From positions 1 through 5,926 of the forward strand of contig JAHCKF010000232.1 of the NCBI GenBank assembly GCA_026125925.1: a stretch of DNA of 5,926 nt, given 5' to 3'. Position 1 is the first letter of the stretch; each line of letters starts with the position of its first letter. Position numbers and translations under genes: made by a program. Shown piece by piece: positions 1 through 5,243 of the stretch. The stretch is from Pseudolabrys sp. Lineage in GTDB: Bacteria; Pseudomonadota; Alphaproteobacteria; Rhizobiales; Xanthobacteraceae. The notes beneath the pieces were generated by a model, which made no database searches, was not told the DNA's origin, and was given only the letters and a program-made list of their open reading frames with translations.

Positions 1-2
1 CC

Positions 3-125
3 GCCGAACAGCCGGTCGACCGGCCGCTGCCGCCGCGCGGCGGCGCACCGCCACGAACGCCGGGGGCACCGCCGCCTCCGCCACTCCCGCCGTCCGGCGC
101 CAACAAGGAAGGACTGCGACGATGA
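3..125 (+). CDS. C-terminal tail of an upstream protein, possibly DUF1036 family (partial)
   Basis: The 5' part lies outside the window. Frame 3 is open from the left edge and encodes 40 residues before TGA at 123-125. The tail is rich in proline (PPPPPLPPSG near its end) and finishes with the basic stretch NKEGLRR, so it looks like a disordered C-terminus rather than a folded domain. The TGA overlaps the pyk start as ATGA (122-125), which suggests that both genes sit on one mRNA and are translationally coupled. The pyk Shine-Dalgarno lies inside this reading frame. In rhizobial genomes a small DUF1036 protein is often next to pyk, and that is my best guess at identity. The domain itself is not visible here, so the family assignment is inference. 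All three forward frames are open over this GC-rich stretch; the ATGA junction and the sensible tail favour frame 3. Confidence 0.6.
   Translation, partial: AEQPVDRPLPPRGGAPPRTPGAPPPPPLPPSGANKEGLRR
105..113 (+). promoter_or_regulatory. Ribosome binding site of pyk
   Basis: AAGGAAGGA ends 8 bases before the ATG at 122. It is a strong purine-rich Shine-Dalgarno and fixes this start, although the pyk frame is open further upstream to the window edge. It lies within the last codons of the preceding gene, as expected for coupled genes. Confidence 0.8.
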
Positions 126-1555
126 GACGTCACCGCCGCGCCAAGATCGTCGCCACGCTGGGGCCGGCTTCCGGTACTGCGGACATGATCGACGCGCTGT
201 TTAAGGCCGGCGCCGACGTCTTCCGTATCAACATGAGTCATACGAGCCAGGATCGCATGCGCGAACTGGTGGCGATGATCCGCCAGGTCGAGGAAGCCAA
301 CAGCCGGCCCATCGGCATCCTCGCCGACCTCCAAGGCCCGAAGCTGCGGCTCGGCACCATCAGGGACGGCGCGATCGCGGTGAAGCATGGCGACACCGTG
401 GTGTTCGATCAGGATCCGGCGATCGGCGGCGCCGACCGCATCTACCTGCCGCATCCGGAAATCTTCGCCGCGGTCGAACCCGGCCACACGCTGTTGATCG
501 ACGACGGCAAGGTGCGGCTCACCGTGACCAAGACGGAGCCGGGCCGCATCACCTCGCGCGTCGAAGTCGCCGGCAAGCTGTCGGACCGCAAGGGCATCAG
601 CGTGCCTGACACGACCATTCCGCTGTCGGCGCTGGGCACCAAGGATCTCTCCGATCTCGAAGCGGCGCTGGAGGCCGGCGTCGACTGGATCGCGCTGTCC
701 TTCGTGCAGCGCCCCGAAGATGTCGCCGAAGCCAAGAAGCTGACCCGCGGCCGTGCGCTGGTCATGGTGAAGGTCGAGAAGCCGCAGGCGGTCGCGCGCC
801 TTGATGACATCATCGACATTGCCGATGCGCTGATGGTGGCGCGCGGCGATCTCGGCGTCGAGATGCCGCTCGAGAAAGTGCCTGGCGTACAGAAGATGAT
901 GACGCGCCTCGGTAGAGCCACCGGCAAACCGGTGGTGGTGGCGACGCAGATGCTGGAGTCGATGATCTCCTCGCCGGTGCCGACGCGCGCCGAAGTCTCC
1001 GACGTCGCCACCGCCATCTTCGAAGGCGCCGATGCCGTCATGCTGTCGGCAGAATCAGCGGCCGGCCAGTTTCCGGTCGAAGCCGTCAGCACCATGAGCC
1101 GCATCGCCCGGCAGGTGGAGAGCGAACCGCCCTACCGCGAGATCATCAACGGCCAGCGGGCGGAGCCGGAAGCGACCGGCGCCGACGCCATCGCCGATGC
1201 GGCGCGACACATCGCCGATACGCTCGATCTCGCCGCGGTGATCTGCTGGACCTCGTCAGGCTCGACGGCGCTGCGCGTGGCGCGTGAGCGGCCGCGGCCG
1301 CCGATCGTGGCCCTGTCACCGAAGCAGGAGACCGGCCGCCGCCTCGCCGCCGTGTGGGGCGTGCACTGCGTCGTCACCGAAGACGCGCACGACCAGGACG
1401 ACATGGTCGATCGCGCCTGCCGCATCGCGTTCCGCGAGGGCTTCGCCAAGCCGGGGCAGCGCGTCATCGTCGTCGCCGGCGTCCCATTCGGCACCCCTGG
1501 CGCGACCAACATGCTGCGCATTGCCTATGTCGGTGACGACGACATCGACGACTGA
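122..1555 (+). CDS. pyk: Pyruvate kinase
   Basis: Cytosolic glycolytic enzyme that transfers phosphate from phosphoenolpyruvate to ADP, giving pyruvate and ATP. The 477 residues are a normal length for a bacterial enzyme. The (beta/alpha)8 A domain begins with KIVATLGPAS (8-17) and FRINMSH (34-40). The B domain lid runs roughly from 75 to 170. The signature VMVKVEKPQAV holds the catalytic Lys217 and metal ligand Glu219; ARGDLG supplies Asp243; ATQML supplies Thr275; and PTRAEVSDVA lies at 287-296. The C domain runs from about 350 to 470 and contains WTSSGSTALRVA (376-387), the loop that binds effectors in allosteric homologues. The tail is acidic (GDDDIDD). LQGPK at 70-74 places Leu, Gln and Lys where K+-dependent enzymes have Thr, Lys and Glu, so K+-independent activity is predicted. 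The start is supported by a strong Shine-Dalgarno and by the conserved N-terminus. The upstream gene overlaps by ATGA. Confidence 0.98.
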   Translation: MRRHRRAKIVATLGPASGTADMIDALFKAGADVFRINMSHTSQDRMRELVAMIRQVEEANSRPIGILADLQGPKLRLGTIRDGAIAVKHGDTVVFDQDPAIGGADRIYLPHPEIFAAVEPGHTLLIDDGKVRLTVTKTEPGRITSRVEVAGKLSDRKGISVPDTTIPLSALGTKDLSDLEAALEAGVDWIALSFVQRPEDVAEAKKLTRGRALVMVKVEKPQAVARLDDIIDIADALMVARGDLGVEMPLEKVPGVQKMMTRLGRATGKPVVVATQMLESMISSPVPTRAEVSDVATAIFEGADAVMLSAESAAGQFPVEAVSTMSRIARQVESEPPYREIINGQRAEPEATGADAIADAARHIADTLDLAAVICWTSSGSTALRVARERPRPPIVALSPKQETGRRLAAVWGVHCVVTEDAHDQDDMVDRACRIAFREGFAKPGQRVIVVAGVPFGTPGATNMLRIAYVGDDDIDD

Positions 1556-1584
1556 CGGCCCGCATTGCTCCAGATCAAGCGCCG

Positions 1585-1623
1585 CGCCGTGAACTGCGGT
1601 ACATAAAGGGCAGCGACACGGCG
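1585..1623 (+). promoter_or_regulatory. Composite leader hairpin before the beta-CASP nuclease gene
   Basis: CGCCGTG (1585-1591) is perfectly complementary to CACGGCG (1617-1623). Inside it CTGC (1594-1597) pairs with GCAG (1610-1613). This gives 11 base pairs with a small internal loop (AA opposite CGA) and a 12-base A-rich apical loop. The outer arm ends 17 bases before the nuclease ATG and touches the weak GGAG Shine-Dalgarno. No U-tract follows, so it is not a classical terminator. It occupies almost half of the 85-base pyk-nuclease gap. A role as a processing site or translational control element is inference. Confidence 0.45.
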
Positions 1624-1640
1624 GAGCAGGCAGCGGCACG

Positions 1641-3239
1641 ATGAGCGTGACAATCCAGTTTTGCGGCGCGGCGCGCACGGTGACCGGCTCCTGCACCTGG
1701 TTCAAATCGCCGGCCGGCAGCCTGCTCGTCGATTGCGGTCTGTATCAGGGCCCGAAGACGCTGAAGGAACTGAACTACGGCGCCTTTCCCTTCAATCCGG
1801 TAGACATCGATGCGGTGCTGCTGACGCACGCGCATATCGACCACAGCGGCCTGCTGCCGAAGCTGGTGCGCGCCGGCTTTCGCGGCCGCATCTTCGCCAC
1901 GCGCGGGACGATCGATCTCTGCTCCTGCATGTTGCCCGATGCCGGCAGCATCCAGGAATCGGAAGTCGCGGCGCTGAACCGCCGCAACACGGCGCGCGGC
2001 CGCGCCGAAGTCAGGCCGATCTACACCGAGGCCGATGCCTTCGCCGCGCTCGATTCGTTTCATCCGGTCGAATACGAAACGTGGACCGAGGTGATGAAGG
2101 GCGTGCGCGCCCGCTACTGGAATGCCGGTCACCTGCTCGGCTCGGCCTCGATCGAGATCGAATTTGCCGGCGAAGGCAAGGCCGGTCAGGCGCTGCGGGT
2201 GCTGGTGTCGGGCGATGTCGGCCCCGACGCCAAGCTGTTGCAGCCGTCGCCGGAAGCGCCAGCCGGGCTCGATTATGTCATCTCGGAGTCGACTTACGGT
2301 CCGGTGGACCGGCCGGCGGTGACGCCGGAATCGCGACGGGGAAAGCTGGCCGAGCTGGTGAGCGAGGCGCAGCGCCGTGACGGACCGCTGCTCATTCCGG
2401 CGTTCGCGGTCGAGCGCACGCAGGAACTGGTGATCGATCTCGTCGATCTCATGGAGCAGGGCCGCGTGCCGGTCGCGCCGATCTTTCTCGATTCACCGCT
2501 GGCGATCCGCGCCACCGAGGTGTTCCGCCAGCACGCTTCGGCGCTCAACCGCGATGTCGACGTGGCGCGGGCGCTGAACTCGCCGCATCTGCGCTTCACC
2601 GAGACGGTCGACGAGAGCAAGGCGATCGCCAAGTTTTCCGGCTTTCACATCATCATCGCCGGCAGCGGCATGTGCGACGCCGGGCGCATCCGCCATCACC
2701 TCAAGCGCTGGCTGTGGCACGCCAATGCCACGGTGCTGTTGTCCGGCTTCCAGGCGCAAGGCACGCTCGGGCGCTTTCTCGCCGAGGGCGCCCGCGCGGT
2801 GCGTATCCAGGGCGACGAGATCAAGGTCGCGGCGCAGATCGTCTCCTTCGATGAGTATTCCGGCCATGCCGACGGCCCGGAGCTGGCGCGCTGGATCGCC
2901 GGGCGGCGGCCGATCGGACGTGGTGTGTTCCTGGTTCACGGCGAAGAGCCCGCCCTCGCCGCCTTGTCCAGTCGCATCGCCGAGCGCCTGGTGCCCGCGG
3001 CGAAGGTGTTCATTCCAATTCTCGACGATGTTTATGAGTTAACCACCAGCGCACCGACGCCGCTGACGGCGGCGCAGCGCCGCCGACTGGCGCCGGAAGC
3101 CGTCATTTCGCTCGACTGGCATAACGACATGTCGAAGCTCATTCTCGATATCAATGACCGAATCGAAGCGGCTGCCGACGACCGCGCCCGTGGCGTCATC
3201 GTGCGCCGGCTGCGCCGCGCCCTCGAAGCCGAGCAGTGA
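1641..3239 (+). CDS. MBL-fold/beta-CASP metallo-hydrolase, predicted ribonuclease (RMMBL family)
   Basis: Predicted zinc-dependent RNA nuclease of the COG1236 type (CPSF73/TTHA0252-like). It has 532 residues, no signal peptide and no membrane segment, so it should be cytosolic. Metallo-beta-lactamase motifs in order: Asp31 (motif 1), HAHIDH at 63-68 (motif 2), His163 in NAGHLLGS (motif 3) and Asp192 in VSGDVG (motif 4). Beta-CASP motifs: Glu216 in SESTYG (A), His353 in GMCDAGRIRHHL (B) and His409 in SGHAD (C). VHGE (432-435) belongs to the RMMBL segment. A basic, helical extension of about 70 residues follows, with DWHND at 492-496 and an Arg-rich end. All expected metal ligands are present, so the protein should be active. 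The exact RNA substrate cannot be read from sequence. The Shine-Dalgarno is weak (GGAG or AGG within 1623-1630), and the ATG is chosen because the conserved fold begins directly after it. The gene lies 85 bases after pyk on the same strand, so co-transcription is possible. Confidence 0.93.
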   Translation: MSVTIQFCGAARTVTGSCTWFKSPAGSLLVDCGLYQGPKTLKELNYGAFPFNPVDIDAVLLTHAHIDHSGLLPKLVRAGFRGRIFATRGTIDLCSCMLPDAGSIQESEVAALNRRNTARGRAEVRPIYTEADAFAALDSFHPVEYETWTEVMKGVRARYWNAGHLLGSASIEIEFAGEGKAGQALRVLVSGDVGPDAKLLQPSPEAPAGLDYVISESTYGPVDRPAVTPESRRGKLAELVSEAQRRDGPLLIPAFAVERTQELVIDLVDLMEQGRVPVAPIFLDSPLAIRATEVFRQHASALNRDVDVARALNSPHLRFTETVDESKAIAKFSGFHIIIAGSGMCDAGRIRHHLKRWLWHANATVLLSGFQAQGTLGRFLAEGARAVRIQGDEIKVAAQIVSFDEYSGHADGPELARWIAGRRPIGRGVFLVHGEEPALAALSSRIAERLVPAAKVFIPILDDVYELTTSAPTPLTAAQRRRLAPEAVISLDWHNDMSKLILDINDRIEAAADDRARGVIVRRLRRALEAEQ

Positions 3240-3409
3240 AGTCACGACCCTGACAAGCGCTACCTGAGGTATTGATCGACTCAAGCTGCAACGTTAAAGA
3301 ATACTGGTCCATATCCATTTACCGTTCGGCAAGGACGTTCCTAAGCCACAACCTGCAGTAAGCCCCTGTTAAGTGGCGCAGGCGTCTCTGTCCCCCGGAA
3401 GGGGAGTGC
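3240..3409 (+). promoter_or_regulatory. AT-richer intergenic leader before the diguanylate cyclase gene
   Basis: This gap of 170 bases is clearly less GC-rich than the flanking genes, as expected for a promoter region. It contains the odd palindrome TACCT-G-AGGTA (3261-3271), a possible operator half-site pair. It also contains the direct repeat CGTTC (3323-3327 and 3336-3340, 13 bases apart) and CCTGC/GCAGG (3352-3356/3378-3382) with a long loop. I found no convincing -35/-10 pair: TTGATC (3272-3277) with TAAAGA (3295-3300) has correct spacing but a poor match. No U-tract terminator for the upstream nuclease gene is evident. Confidence 0.4.
3391..3406 (+). promoter_or_regulatory. Shine-Dalgarno of the diguanylate cyclase gene within a hairpin
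   Basis: The Shine-Dalgarno region GGAAGGGGAG (3397-3406) lies just before the ATG at 3410. Its GGGG is complementary to the C-run immediately upstream. One pairing is CCCC (3393-3396) with GGGG (3401-3404), closed by the GNRA-type loop GGAA. An alternative is a 5-base-pair stem of TCCCC (3391-3395) with GGGGA (3401-3405). Either would partly mask the ribosome binding site. The pairing is visible in the sequence; an effect on translation is inferred. Confidence 0.5.
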
Positions 3410-4624
3410 ATGGCCAGCGAGACCGCAGTTTATAGTCTACCGCGCTGGCGGCCGACCCGCTGGCTGGTCGACGCCGGCCCGGGCATCCCCGACGACATCC
3501 GCGTCGCCATGGTCGGCGGTCTGTTCGGCACACTTCCGATCTTCGCCGGCGGAGTCATTAATACCACAGTGGTGTCCGCGGCGGTCGCCTGGCGCATGCA
3601 AACGGCGCCGTTCATCGCCTGGTTCGCCTTCGAAATCACGATCTGCCTGGCCCGTCTCGCCGTCCTCATCATCTCGCGCCGCGCCGCGGCCGCGGGACGC
3701 CAGACCCCGACCGACATTCACATCGTCCTGTCGTTGCTGTGGAGCTGCGGCGTCGGTTTCGGAGTGCTTATCAGCTTGGCGAGCGGCGACTGGATCGTGG
3801 CCACCATGGCCTGCCTGTCGGGCGCCGCCATGGTCGGCGGCATCTGCTTCCGCAATTTCGGCGCGCCGCGGCTCGCCGCCGCCATGATACTGACCAGCAT
3901 CGGTCCGTGCCTCGCCGGTGCACTGCTGTCCCGCGAGCCGCTGATGTACATCGTCTTCTTCCAGGTGCCGATGTATTTCGTCGCCATGACGGCGGCCGCC
4001 TTCAAGCTCAACAAGATGCTGGTCGCGACCATGCGGGCCGAGCGCGAGAACGATCATCGCGCGCGTCACGATGCCCTCACCGGCTTGTCGAACCGCCGCG
4101 GCTTGATCAACGCCGTTGAAGACAAGCTGACGGCCGCCCGGCCGGGCGACGAGGCGATGGCCTTGCTGTTCCTCGATCTCGACGGCTTCAAGAATGTGAA
4201 CGACACCTATGGCCATGCCGCCGGCGACCAATTGCTCAAGATGGCGGCCGAGCGTCTGCTGCGTGTGCTGCGTGCCAACGATGTCGCGGCCCGCATCGGC
4301 GGCGACGAATTCGTCGTGCTGGCGGAGAACCTCAGCGAAGAACGCGCGCTGGCGCTCGGCGAATCCTTGATCGGGGCAATCGCCCGCTCCTACGACTTCG
4401 GCAACGGCACCAGCGCGAACATCGGCGTCAGCGTCGGCATCGCCATGGCGCCGGATCACGGCACGGATTTCGTCGACCTGCTGGCGGTTGCGGATGCGGC
4501 ACTGTACGAGGCAAAAACGGCCGGCAAGTCGCGCTGCTGCATGGCCTCGGCCCTCACCAACATCTCGGCACTGCGCCGCTTGCACGGGCACCACGGGCCG
4601 TTCCGCAAGACCGCGGCCGCCTGA
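3410..4624 (+). CDS. Membrane-bound diguanylate cyclase (six-TM sensor plus GGDEF domain)
   Basis: Predicted inner-membrane enzyme that makes cyclic di-GMP from two GTP. It has 404 residues. After a short N-terminal stretch there are about six hydrophobic segments, at roughly 33-60, 67-89, 103-123, 127-147, 154-174 and 177-198. A charged linker (209-219, ERENDHRARH) then leads to the GGDEF domain at about 220-378. This domain opens with DALTGLSNRRGL, followed by FLDLDGFKNVNDTYGHAAGD (254-273) with metal and substrate residues, an intact GGDEF active site (297-301) and ADAALYEAKTAGKSR (361-375). The inhibitory I-site RxxD is present as RAND (288-291), exactly five residues before GGDEF, so product inhibition is expected. 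There is no EAL or HD-GYP domain. The six-TM part resembles no named sensor domain that I can assign by eye, and its signal is unknown. The Shine-Dalgarno is strong but hairpin-embedded. The gene appears monocistronic, with structured gaps on both sides. Confidence 0.95.
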   Translation: MASETAVYSLPRWRPTRWLVDAGPGIPDDIRVAMVGGLFGTLPIFAGGVINTTVVSAAVAWRMQTAPFIAWFAFEITICLARLAVLIISRRAAAAGRQTPTDIHIVLSLLWSCGVGFGVLISLASGDWIVATMACLSGAAMVGGICFRNFGAPRLAAAMILTSIGPCLAGALLSREPLMYIVFFQVPMYFVAMTAAAFKLNKMLVATMRAERENDHRARHDALTGLSNRRGLINAVEDKLTAARPGDEAMALLFLDLDGFKNVNDTYGHAAGDQLLKMAAERLLRVLRANDVAARIGGDEFVVLAENLSEERALALGESLIGAIARSYDFGNGTSANIGVSVGIAMAPDHGTDFVDLLAVADAALYEAKTAGKSRCCMASALTNISALRRLHGHHGPFRKTAAA

Positions 4625-4627
4625 GAG

Positions 4628-4684
4628 CGTCGCCACAGTCTTCCGTCGGCAGATCAAATACGGTGAAAGTGAGATGTGGCGACG
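4628..4684 (+). repeat. 10-bp inverted repeat downstream of the diguanylate cyclase stop
   Basis: CGTCGCCACA (4628-4637) is the exact reverse complement of TGTGGCGACG (4675-4684). The arms are separated by 37 bases that are AT-richer than the arms. The first arm begins three bases after the TGA (4622-4624). It could form a long-loop stem protecting the mRNA 3' end. It runs directly into the GC hairpin at 4688-4706. Confidence 0.5.
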
Positions 4685-4687
4685 GCC

Positions 4688-4706
4688 TCGCGGCCCGCGG
4701 CCGCGA
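4688..4706 (+). terminator. Strong GC hairpin, probable 3' end signal of the cyclase gene
   Basis: TCGCGGCC (4688-4695) and GGCCGCGA (4699-4706) form a perfect 8-base-pair stem with the 3-base loop CGC. The sequence that follows, TCACATTTCG, has only a weak T content, so it is an imperfect intrinsic terminator at best. It may instead be an mRNA-stabilising 3' structure or part of a DNA operator, because related TCGCGG half-sites recur at 4743 and 4767. Confidence 0.5.
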
Positions 4707-4713
4707 TCACATT

Positions 4714-4743
4714 TCGTCACCGATTGTCATTTTACGTCATAAT
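4714..4743 (+). promoter_or_regulatory. Candidate promoter of the receiver gene with three YGTCAY boxes
   Basis: CATAAT (4738-4743) matches the -10 consensus at five of six positions. TCGTCA (4714-4719) matches the -35 at four of six with an 18-base spacer. The same stretch contains CGTCAC (4715), TGTCAT (4725) and CGTCAT (4735): three YGTCAY boxes exactly 10 bases apart, so on one face of the helix. This would suit a regulator binding over the core promoter. No known regulator is recognised. The predicted transcript would have a 5' leader of roughly 75 bases. Confidence 0.35.
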
Positions 4744-4774
4744 CGCGGTTCCAACATGAACAAATGAGCCGCGA
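4743..4774 (+). promoter_or_regulatory. Leader hairpin or operator dyad upstream of the receiver gene
   Basis: TCGCGGTT (4743-4750) pairs with AGCCGCGA (4767-4774): seven Watson-Crick pairs and one G-U, with a 16-base A-rich loop. The arms repeat the TCGCGG core of the hairpin at 4688-4706, so the two structures could exchange partners. It lies about 50 bases before the receiver start, within the predicted 5' leader. Confidence 0.4.
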
Positions 4775-4810
4775 AACACATTTTCCTCCAGTTGACGCAA
4801 GGAACCGAGC

Positions 4811-4817
4811 GAAGGAG
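4811..4817 (+). promoter_or_regulatory. Ribosome binding site of the receiver gene
   Basis: GAAGGAG ends 8 bases before the ATG at 4826. This is near-ideal spacing and selects that start. Confidence 0.8.
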
Positions 4818-4825
4818 CGCCTACC

Positions 4826-5209
4826 ATGGGACAGTCGAAACCCTTCAAGCCTATGGCCTTGGTCGTTGAAGACGATGAAACACAGCGCGATGTGATCGCG
4901 ATGCTGCTCGAAGAATGTGAAATGGGCGTCATCCAGTGCGACAGCGCCGAAGCGGCGCTGCAGGTTCTCGACCGCGTCGGCCCGTTATTGACGATGCTTT
5001 ACACGGACGTGAGCCTCGCCGGCGACGTCGATGGCATAGAACTGGCCCGCGTCGCCCGGCAGGAGCATCCGCAGATTCACGTTATCGTGGCGTCAGGCTA
5101 TCCCCTGAAGAACGACCTGCCGGAGCAGGCCCTGTTCATGCCCAAGCCCTTCCTGCCCCTCGATTTGCTGCGTGAAGCCGAGCGCGCGCGCACTGAGGGC
5201 GCGCATTGA
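4826..5209 (+). CDS. Stand-alone response regulator receiver domain protein (CheY-like)
   Basis: Cytosolic phosphoacceptor protein of 127 residues, made up almost entirely of one receiver domain. The acidic pocket EDD (15-17) follows the first beta strand (ALVV). The phosphorylated aspartate is Asp61 in YTDVSLAG. Ser90 in VIVASGYP is the conserved switch Ser/Thr, followed by an aromatic Tyr92. Lys107 in MPKPF is the conserved lysine, with the usual cis-proline context. All catalytic residues are therefore present and phosphorylation is expected. No DNA-binding or enzymatic output domain follows, so it probably acts by protein contact or as a phosphate relay or sink. The DVSLAGDVDG loop resembles receivers attached to PAS/hybrid histidine kinases. 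No kinase gene is in the window, so the partner is unknown. The gene ends with tandem stops TGA TAG (5207-5212). The diguanylate cyclase upstream is on the same strand but 201 bases away. Confidence 0.93.
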   Translation: MGQSKPFKPMALVVEDDETQRDVIAMLLEECEMGVIQCDSAEAALQVLDRVGPLLTMLYTDVSLAGDVDGIELARVARQEHPQIHVIVASGYPLKNDLPEQALFMPKPFLPLDLLREAERARTEGAH

Positions 5210-5243
5210 TAGGTGAAGCCGGGAGCGATGGGTGAAGGCGCGC
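5186..5243. other. Convergent gene junction with GCGCGC repeats
   Basis: The receiver gene (+) and the TPR gene (-) converge with 34 bases between their stops. GCGCGC occurs at 5186-5191, 5199-5204 and 5238-5243. The first two can form a 6-base-pair hairpin with a 7-base loop at the very end of the receiver coding region. No T-tract follows on either strand, so a bidirectional intrinsic terminator is not supported. Confidence 0.3.

Noticed and set aside
918..935. Perfect 7-bp inverted repeat CCACCGG/CCGGTGG with a CAAA loop inside pyk
   Set aside because: It encodes the conserved ATGKPVV segment before the catalytic ATQML motif. The symmetry is explained by protein conservation and GC-rich codons.
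1565..1605. Possible promoter TTGCTC with TACATA before the nuclease gene
   Set aside because: The hexamers are 29 bases apart, far from the usual 16-18, so they are not supported as a pair.
1575..2132. Minus-strand open frame of 185 codons over the start of the nuclease gene
   Set aside because: It overlaps the invariant HAHIDH motif region of the beta-CASP protein and has the composition of a shadow frame.
3068..3084. 8-bp palindrome GGCGGCGC-A-GCGCCGCC inside the nuclease gene
   Set aside because: It lies in coding sequence for an Ala/Arg-rich helix (TAAQRRR), where such GC repeats are common. There is no T-tract or other signal.
3437..4720. Long minus-strand open frame of 427 codons antisense to the diguanylate cyclase gene
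   Set aside because: The plus strand encodes an intact GGDEF protein with all motifs. The antisense product is low-complexity (Asp, Arg, Gly, Ala, His), as expected from a mirrored high-GC gene, and matches no fold that I recognise.
4747..4806. GGAAC-like boxes (GGTTCC at 4747, GGAACC at 4801) as an EcfG general stress promoter
   Set aside because: No CGTT element lies at the required 16-17 base spacing on either strand.
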